Shown here: in pieces, positions 57,178-64,000 of the stretch
Layout: every line of letters begins with the position of its first letter
How positions within the stretch are numbered: position 1 is the first letter of the stretch
Source: Ampelomyces quisqualis
Taxonomy: Eukaryota > Ascomycota > Dothideomycetes > Pleosporales > Phaeosphaeriaceae
Assembly: GCA_018398575.1 (NCBI GenBank)
Contig: JAGTXZ010000010.1
Coordinates: 1,302,001-1,366,000, forward strand
Reading direction: 5' to 3'
DNA length: 64,000 bases
The notes under the pieces: generated by a model
Told to the model about the DNA's origin: nothing
The model's input: the letters and a program-made list of their open reading frames with translations, nothing else
Database searches by the model: none
Program-made: the position numbers and the translations under genes

Positions 57178-57310
57178 TGTGAAGTGTTGTGGGGAGGAGA
57201 TGTGACGTCTTGGACAGCCGGTAGAAGCTATATAGTATATACCTCCCGCTGTCTCCCCGCAACCAAGCAAACGCGTCCCACAAACAGCCAACCGCGCAGA
57301 AACCGGAAAG
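57178..57310. promoter_or_regulatory. Short bidirectional promoter IES6 / DAD4
   Basis: Only 133 bases separate the two divergent start codons. A TATATAGTATATAC segment at 57229-57242 could act as an AT-rich core for either direction. Shared regulation is inference. Confidence 0.6.
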
Positions 57311-57647
57311 ATGGTAGGCTACATGGGATGATGCAGCCATGCGACACGTAGAGCTGACGACGTTCTGTGCAGGAAAGCCCGCACGAGCACCAACAGAGCC
57401 AGTTGCTCTCTCGCATCATTGTCAATGTTGTCAGTCACATGATGCTGCAGCACGACAAACACGAACCAGCGTGCTGACACGGGGATAGGAGAAATTGAAC
57501 GAGGCCATTATGATGCTCAACAAGAACCTGCAGGAAATCAACATCCAGAACATGGACACGGAGCTTGTGGCGCAAATGTTCAAGAACTACCAGTCCAATG
57601 TTCTCTTCCACCTCGAAGCTACCAATGGTCTCAAAGATGCAGCATAG
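57311..57647 (+). CDS. DAD4: DASH complex subunit Dad4
   Basis: Outer-kinetochore protein of the DASH/Dam1 ring that tracks microtubule ends. Three exons: 57311-57313, 57373-57429, 57489-57647, giving 72 residues, the same length as yeast Dad4. The first exon is the ATG alone, followed directly by GTAGGC; the 59-nt introns end TGCAG and GATAG. The protein starts MESPHEHQQSQLLSRIIVNV and continues EKLNEAIMMLNKNLQEINIQ, with the conserved LEATNGLK near the C-terminus. Frame scanning misses it, since no exon starts with a useful ATG. The initiating exon could in principle lie elsewhere, but this splice gives the expected N-terminus exactly. Confidence 0.9.
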
Positions 57648-57890
57648 ACTAGTCATTGGTTCGAAGGGGTGTGTTCACAGCATGTAAACGATACCAAGTG
57701 AATGAAAGTATCCAGTCACCGTAGATGTATACACATTACGGAGTGCACGCGGAGATGGCGCACGGGCATGTTCACTATCCTCACCAGCCATGACCATGCA
57801 CGACTTCAGCAGAACACGCCCACTTGCTGTCCTCGCAACATGATCTAGGACTCCAGCTCCAGCTCCACCACGTCAAGCCCCCTCAACACC

Positions 57891-60227
57891 ATGGCGCCGT
57901 CGCCCAAACCTCCGCCAACGAAGCTCTGGACCGTCAACGAGCCACCGTTCGAGGGCTACAGGGAAGTAGATGGCGAGGGCTATGCGCGCAGTAATCGCGA
58001 GACCGCCATAGTCATCGACAATGGTATTTGCGCAAATGCCCCAGCCATGGTTGGCACATCTCACATCTCCCAGGCTCGTCAGCCGTCCGCGCAGGATGGT
58101 CCTTCGACGCGAAGCCCCGACTCTCAGTGCTGCCCAACATGGCGCGGTATCGTGATCGCAAACTCAACCGGACCTTCACCTTTGTCGGCGCAGACGTCTA
58201 CTCGGACGGCACAGCACGCGGCCAGTCGAAGCCAATATACGAGCCAGGGAGCAACATCATCAACAACTGGGATGCCATGGAGGGCGTGCTGGACTACTGC
58301 TTCCTGAAGCTGGGCGTCGCCGGGGCGTCGGGAAGCATAGACCGGCCGATTGTCATGACAGAGCCTATCGCCAACCTGGGCTACTCACGCAAAAGTAGGT
58401 CTGATGGAGCAACTACCCCAGCAACTACCCCCGGCTGGATACTGCAGAACCCCCCGGCTAATCCCATCTACAACAGCAATGTCCGAAATCCTCTTTGAGT
58501 GCTACGGCGCACCCTCGGTCGCATACGGCGTCGACTCGCTCTTCTCTTACTCGTACAACGGCGGGCGCACCGGCCTGGTCATGGACTCCTCATACACTTC
58601 CACACATGTCATACCCGTCGTAAACTCAAAACCGCTCCTGACACAAGCCACGCGACTCAACTGGGGACGCTTCCAGTCGGCGCAGTACCTCCTGAAACTG
58701 CTGAAGCTCAAGTACCCGACCTTTCCAGGGAAGATCAGTGACAACCAGGCCGAAGATCTCGTTCGAGAGCATTGCTATGTTGCACAAGACTACGAGACAG
58801 AGCTCAGCAGCTATCTGGACTGGACCGGCCTGGAAGACCGGAACCACATCGTCCAATTCCCGTATACAGAGCAGCTCGTTGTGCAGAAGACGGAAGCCGA
58901 GCTGGCAGCCGCCGCAGAAAAGCGCAAAGAGGGTGGCCGGAGGTTGCAAGCACAGGCAGCGAAGATGCGCCTCGAGAAGCTGAAGAAGAAGGAAGAAGAG
59001 CTAGAATACTACATTCAACTCCAAGGTCAGCTTGAGGAGATCACGACAAAGAAAGAAAAGGCACGTGTATTGGAGTCGAACGATTTCGATGACGAGAGTC
59101 AGCTTGACAAGCGAGTCAAGGAGCTGGAAAAGGGCATCAAGAAGGCTCGCAACAAGGATGTAGGAGATGCCGAAGAGGAGCAGCAAGAGGAACCCTCGTT
59201 CCCACTTCTTGACGTTCCGGACGATCAACTCGACGAAGAAGGCATCAAACAGAAGCGTCAACAACGGCTCATGAAGTCCAACTATGACGCTCGCCAACGC
59301 GCAAAGATCGAAAAGGAAAAGGAAAAGGCTCGCCAAGCAGAAGAACAACGTCTTGATGATGAGCGGAGAGAAGCCGACCCCCAGACCTGGATTGATGAGC
59401 GCCGGATAGCCCGACAAGCCATCATCCAAAAGATGAAAGATCGCGAAAGAATGAAAGCCGAGCTAGGAAACCGCAAATCGCTCGCCAACCAAATGCGCAT
59501 GAAGTCCATCGCCAACCTCGCCTCTGACCAGCCCACAAAGAAGCGTCGCCGGGGCGGAGGCGACGACGACACTTTTGGCGCCGACGACGCCGACTGGGGC
59601 GTGTACCGCACCATTGCCACCGGCGAAGCCTCCGACGACGAAGAAGAAGAAGACCTCACCAAGAACCTCAAAGACATTGAATCCCAACTCCTCCGACACG
59701 ACCCAAACTTCACCGAAGATTCCACACGAGAAGCGCAAACAGACTGGACGAAATCTATCCTCCACGCCTTCTTGCACGGCCCGTACCCGTACGACCAGGA
59801 ATCTCAAAAAGAAAGTAATCAGATCCACCTCAACGTCGAACGCATCCGCGTCCCAGAAGTCGTCTTCCAACCCACCATCGCCGGCCTCGACCAAGCAGGC
59901 ATCGTCGAAATCGCCGCCAACATCCTCACCGAACGACTCGGCGACTCTGCGCATCGCGACGACGTACTCAAAGACATCTTCCTGACCGGCGGCAACACGC
60001 TGTTCCAGGGTTTCGAGCAGCGACTAGAGAGGGAATTACGGGCTGTCTTACCCGCAGAACAACGCATCAAGGTTCGAAGAGCGCGCGATTGCGTCCTTGA
60101 TGCATGGAGGGGCGCGGCCAAGTGGACGGTGAGCAAGGACGGGCGGAGCAGTTGGGTTACCAGGGACGAGTGGAGGGAAATGGGCGGCGAATACATCAAG
60201 GAACATGGATTGGGAAACGCCATGTAG
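57891..60227 (+). CDS. ARP5: Actin-related protein Arp5 (INO80 complex)
   Basis: Nuclear actin-related protein of INO80. Three exons: 57891-58023, 58074-58394, 58477-60227 (734 residues). The actin fold is recognised by AIVIDNGSSAVRAGW (phosphate 1 loop), MTEPIANLGYSR, MSEILFECYGAPSVAYGVDSLFSYSYN and the C-terminal DIFLTGGNTLFQGFEQRL. A long charged coiled-coil insertion (about residues 240-430, Lys/Glu/Arg-rich) and a second acidic insertion (GGGDDDTFGADDADWGVYRT) distinguish Arp5 from actin and from Arp8. Both introns are GT-AG and repair the actin motifs. Its direct partner Ies6 is encoded 0.7 kb upstream on the other strand, with DAD4 in between. Confidence 0.95.
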
Positions 60228-60770
60228 CATTCCTTATCCAAGAGACAACGCATACGAGTATGTTGTTGTTGCGGGGGACCTTGCACCATGGGAGTTTTTG
60301 TCAAAATGCATACTATTCCTCAACATTGTCTACCTACGCTCCATTCAAATCTCCCTCGTCTCACCCTTACCAGACCCATTTTTCTTCTCCCCTATTTTCT
60401 TCACCCACTTTTCTCCAACCTGTATGTCTGCATTCCCACGCTGGGGAATCCTTCGTTCCTCCATGCTGTTACTTTCTCCTCTCTCGTGGGATTTTCAACG
60501 CGCCTGAAACGTTCACATTTCTCGGCAGAGATTTCCAGAGGGCGTGGCGTGATGCTGAGAAGAAATGCTGTGCTGTGGGAAGAGAGTCGTGTGCTGTATG
60601 TGGTAGGTTTGAGGGGCAAGGCAAGTCATGGTATGGGGTAGGATTGTACTTTGTGTACATGACTTAAACACCACACACTACGATGATAAATCGACTGAAT
60701 GTTTGTGTGCCCTACTATTGGCATCGTTTGGCGTCTTTCTCGTACGTCTGATGCTTTGACTTGTGTTTGA
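60228..60770. other. ARP5 3' region, no gene seen
   Basis: About 540 bases downstream of ARP5, pyrimidine-rich at 60340-60500. No gene recognised. Confidence 0.5.
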
Positions 60771-61620
60771 GTGCGGCTGCGTTGTGAGACGGCGGGATGT
60801 GTATGCATGTGCAAGCTTCCAGTTTTCTCAATGGGTGTTTCCTCGCGGGTCACCTCCTATATAATCACTGCCATTCCACGGGTAGCACTGCAAGGCGCTC
60901 CTCTACACCAATTCAGTGTCGACGAACACTTGCGGTGGAAGGGAGAAGGAATAACGAAGCTCAGCGAAGATGGAGCCAGCTCGATTTCACGTCTTTTCTC
61001 TGTCAAAGTATCGCTTTTCTATGGCGAAGCTGCAGAGGAAGCATTCAAACAGCTTCATGGCGAGACACTCAAAGTGCAGGAACGTGTTTATGCCCTCTGA
61101 TCAACAAATCCACGCGATGACAAGACACGTATCGAGCATACCAAGGGTCGATTACTCAGAGATTCATACTTTTGGGTTCTGAGTCACCCCTACTTCAAGC
61201 AATGGCAGACAGGTCCGTCAAGTCCGCTACTATCGTCAAAGGGCGATCCTGGCAGTGGTAAGACAATGCTACATACATCAGGACAAAATACCCTAGTGCC
61301 CTGCATCTTCTGCCCGGCACCAATCCCCGCACCAACAACGCCACAGCAGTGCCGCAATACCTTTTCCATCTCCTAGTTGTACCAACAACCATAGCTCGCA
61401 TCACGTATTCGCAACAGATACGACGACGTCGTAAACAAAGCTGTGTTTGAAGACGCAAAAGCCCAATCCGCACTCCCGGCCGTTTTCACACACAAGGGCG
61501 CCTGAACCCCTACCCCTACCTCCAGACGAAAGATGTCGTTATCGACGGGCTGCAGGAGTGCGTGTCAGGCTTGCGTGAATTCCTTCCATGTACGGTGAGG
61601 CAAGCACTCGCTTCTTCGCG
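60771..61620 (+). pseudogene. Decayed NACHT/NLR-type NTPase
   Basis: Remains of a fungal NLR-like (STAND) gene. After an in-frame TGA at 61098-61100 the frame reads NPRDDKTRIEHTKGRLLRDS, continues YFWVLSHPYFKQW and reaches KGDPGSGKTML, whose Walker A lies at 61242-61265. Further on, in shifted frames, RNRYDDVVNKAVFEDAKA appears around 61410-61470 and KDVVIDGLQECVSGL around 61529-61575, the latter matching the Walker B region (usually IDALDEC). These are the standard blocks of the NACHT domain in the right order, separated by stops and frameshifts. Nothing after the Walker B block is recognisable. The part before 61100 is open but carries no clear domain. Intact relatives act in heterokaryon incompatibility or unknown recognition roles. 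Confidence 0.75.
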
Positions 61621-62802
61621 GGTAAAGTGGCGAGTCCGATCGCTGGATATGTCGGTAGGTACTGCCACACATGGCGTGTCGAAACACTCATCCATAATGA
61701 CACTGACTTATTCTACTAGTCCCGAGGATGTTGGAATCGGTGGTGTCGCGCGGTGTCGGGGGGGATGTGTACGGACTAGATGTATGCATTGAGAGAGAGA
61801 TGGTTGGTTGGTTGGTATTGATTAACGTCCTAGACTACAACAAGTACTTGTTCGCCTCTCAAAGGGCATATGGGACGCGCTGAGAGAAGGATTTAGGGTG
61901 TAGGGGCACCCCCCTGTGACAGCGGTTCTAGTGACTGGAACACTGGCACTTGTGCTATTTTGAGCAAAAGTCTCCCGCCGTTTAGAGTTCTGTCGCGTTG
62001 ATAAAAGAGAGAGGAGTGAAAGCCTTGGTGTTTTGGGAGCCATGGCTCAATCAAGTCCGCCATGTTGGCGGTGCTGAAAATAAATAAAACTAAAGAACGA
62101 GATAACGAACGTAAAACAAAAGGGGATAGCGTGTACCTGGCTGGTGGGCAGCCGTGGGACGCAATGTCGGGCGACCTTAGGGGAGGTCTTTGCGGGTCTA
62201 GTGCCTCGGGCGAGAGAGAGAGAGAGAGAGGAGGGGGGGGAAGGATTGGTGTTGAGGGTTGAAGGATTGTGCTGAGCTAGATTGACCAAGGGAGGGATTT
62301 TTGTGCGTCTTGAAGGATCTGTCTGGCAGGGGGGGTTTGGGTCAGATGGTGGGATGTGGGTTGGGTTGGTTTGGTGGGGGGAAGGGGTGTTATACTAGCG
62401 CTGAATCGGGAGGGATTCTTTTGATGATGGACTTGAAGCGTTGGTTGTACACAGGTGGATGTAAAAAGCAGGGGGGGGGGGGGTTAGGAACTTGGAAGAA
62501 CAGGGTTGGGCTAGGTGTTATCGCATGCTCTGGGAGATTATGCGGCTTGATATCAACTAGCTAGGTGCTGCGCGCATATGTGGTAAGTGAGAGGTATACT
62601 CCGTACCAGACGAAGAAACCCCGACAACTCGCTATTCAACCACTGTATCCATGTTCCCCCAACTCACCAGCCCACTCACACCCACATCTGCGCCAACCCG
62701 TTACGTCTCGATAAGGGGAATTGCAATGATTTGTATGCTGCATGCTTTCAACACATTCTCTACGAGGACAAAGATTCCAAGCAGTTACACACACACACAT
62801 AA
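61621..62802. other. Intergenic with G-rich tracts
   Basis: No gene recognised. The plus strand at 62210-62490 is dense in G runs, including GA repeats then GGGGGGGG (about 62215-62240) and 13 consecutive G at 62471-62483. TACTCCGTA is at 62597-62605. The right end carries the 3' UTR of the minus-strand hydrolase. Confidence 0.5.
62471..62483 (+). repeat. G13 homopolymer within a G-rich tract
   Basis: Thirteen G in a row, at the end of about 280 bases holding many runs of three to eight G on the plus strand. Such spacing can form G-quadruplexes on this strand; homopolymer length may also be a sequencing artefact. Confidence 0.7.
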
Positions 62803-64000
62803 CTATTCCCCACCGCAAACATCAACCTCCCTTCCCTCGCCAACCTCACACACCCCAAACCCTCGCACTCCCCGTGCCGCACAATCTTCTTCCAACATCC
62901 GCTGAGGCGCAAGGACATCCTCCTCCGTAAGCACCCACGTACCCCAATGCATGCCCACTGCGTTCCGACAGCGCGTGTCCAGAAAAATACTCACGGCGTC
63001 GTGGGGATCGGCGTGGACGGCGCTCCAGAGCCAGCGGGGCTCGTAGGCGCCAATGGGAATGAGGCCTAGGTCGAAGGGGCCTCGGAGGGCGCCTATTTGT
63101 GCGAAGGCGGGGCAGACGGGGAGAGGTGGGGAGGTAGGGGTTGAGTTAGGGGGGATGGTGCGGTAGCCTGTGTCGCTAGGGGGGGAGTTAGAGAGAGGGA
63201 GGGAGGGAGTGAGACAGGGAGAAGGAGAGGTGTACATACCCCGCGAACCAAACGTTAGCACCATGAGATTCGACGCTCCAACTTGCCCAGAGGGAAGAGC
63301 ATTTGTCGAAGGGTGTGCGGGCGCTGATGTGTTGACATGGGAGGGCGCTGATGGTAGCCGTGATGTCGGGGTGTGGACGGTGTGACTCGTTTTCTTGCGC
63401 TACTTTACCACCAGCATAACTACTACTACCTTGTGTTTTGATGCTCCATGCAATCTCCCTACTCTCCCACCAATCCAATTCAACCACCTTGTCCCCCTCC
63501 ACACCCGCGTCTAAAAACCACTTCCGATTCCCCAGCGGCGCGAAGAAGATAGCGTCGGGGAAGTTGTTTTTGATGCGCAGAGTCGTCGGATAACTCAAGT
63601 GGTCGTAGTGGTTGTGACTAATCACCACTGCATCGACGAACGGTAAGTCTTCAATCTCACAGGGCGGCGGAGTGAAGCGCTTCAGGGATTTAAGCTGGAT
63701 CGGGGCGCAGCAATCTTCAAAGACTGGGTCGAACAGGACGCGCAGACCAGACGGGAATTCGACGTAGAAACACGCGTGGCCGAGCCATGTAGCGCGGAGT
63801 TTAGGCGTGTCGCGCGTCGGATGCAAAGATGGTGTGCGGACGGGGACGGTAGGGGGCGTGGTATCTGGGACTTTGGTTTGGCCGGTGATTTTTCGCCTAC
63901 GTGGTTTGCTTTAGCAATTGTCCCAAATCATCGTATTACTTTCCAATCTTTTTGTTTGGAGTGAAGGAAATAGAAGATCAAACTAACCAGAGTAATGTCC
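62803..64000 (-). CDS. NAPE-PLD-like metallo-beta-lactamase-fold hydrolase (5' end off window)
   Basis: Exons in the window: 63988-64000 (end of a first exon), 63240-63896, 62803-63175. The 91-nt first intron (GTTAGT...CACGTAG) and the 64-nt second (GTATGT...CCCTAG) both keep frame. The product matches the short N-acylphosphatidylethanolamine phospholipase D-like group (yeast Fmp30-like): ATWLGHACFYVEFPSG, FDPVFEDCCAP, metal motif SHNHYDH, PLGNRKWF, CQHISARTPFDK, then the GDTGYR motif across the second splice and the late histidine in GMHWGTW. Such enzymes are zinc phosphodiesterases acting on phospholipids; substrate is not certain. No start codon is visible because the gene continues beyond base 64000. 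The C-terminus is complete. Confidence 0.87.

Noticed and set aside
60771..61100. Intact 109-residue gene
   Set aside because: Its frame continues past the TGA straight into NACHT sequence, so it is better explained as the front of a broken larger gene.

Overview
The window is nuclear DNA of a filamentous ascomycete (Pezizomycotina, most likely a dothideomycete). Genes are dense and mostly monocistronic, with short GT-AG introns (44-94 nt), CTAAC/CTGAC-like branch points and CAG/TAG/AAG acceptors. Gene content is typical of such fungi: a two-subunit type I fatty acid synthase, DASH and INO80 subunits, a Zn2Cys6 regulator, DUF3176 and SRR1-like proteins. The class-level call is inference; no rRNA or species marker is present. 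Many open frames begin at GTG/TTG/CTG; starts given here are ATG codons chosen by context, except where a gene runs off the window.

Layout. 1-11.8 kb: divergent FAS1 (partial, minus) and FAS2 (plus) sharing a 1.06 kb promoter with a 3 x 23 bp tandem repeat. 12.9-16.8 kb: FAD monooxygenase and SRR1-like protein. 16.8-19.7 kb: AT-rich, gene-poor stretch with a CTT-rich microsatellite and a MITE-like inverted-repeat element. 19.9-30.2 kb: two members of one uncharacterised acidic-tail family flank YKT6 (five exons) and the RQT-type helicase SLH1. 30.2-33.4 kb: apparently non-coding, with a long hairpin. 33.4-43.1 kb: a membrane-anchored lectin-like propeller protein, an intron-containing tRNA-Ala(UGC), an AT-rich/repeat-like stretch, an APH-type phosphotransferase and a DUF3176 membrane protein. 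44-48.6 kb: Zn2Cys6 regulator and a rhodanese-PTP phosphatase, both minus. 48.6-50.6 kb: mainly non-coding, with an 18-bp-period minisatellite. 50.6-60.2 kb: compact housekeeping block of NSE1 (SMC5/6), DAHP synthase, an uncharacterised protein with a C-terminal Cys/His motif, GOT1 (16-nt microexon), IES6, DAD4 (first exon is just the ATG) and ARP5. 60.8-61.6 kb: decayed NACHT/NLR-type gene. 62.8-64.0 kb: NAPE-PLD-like metallo-beta-lactamase-fold hydrolase, cut by the right edge.

Genes that work together: FAS1 and FAS2 encode the two chains of the cytosolic fatty acid synthase. IES6 and ARP5, which form one INO80 module, lie within 0.8 kb of each other with the kinetochore gene DAD4 between them. 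YKT6 and GOT1 both act in the early secretory pathway but are not adjacent. No viral, toxin, CRISPR or secondary-metabolite cluster was recognised.
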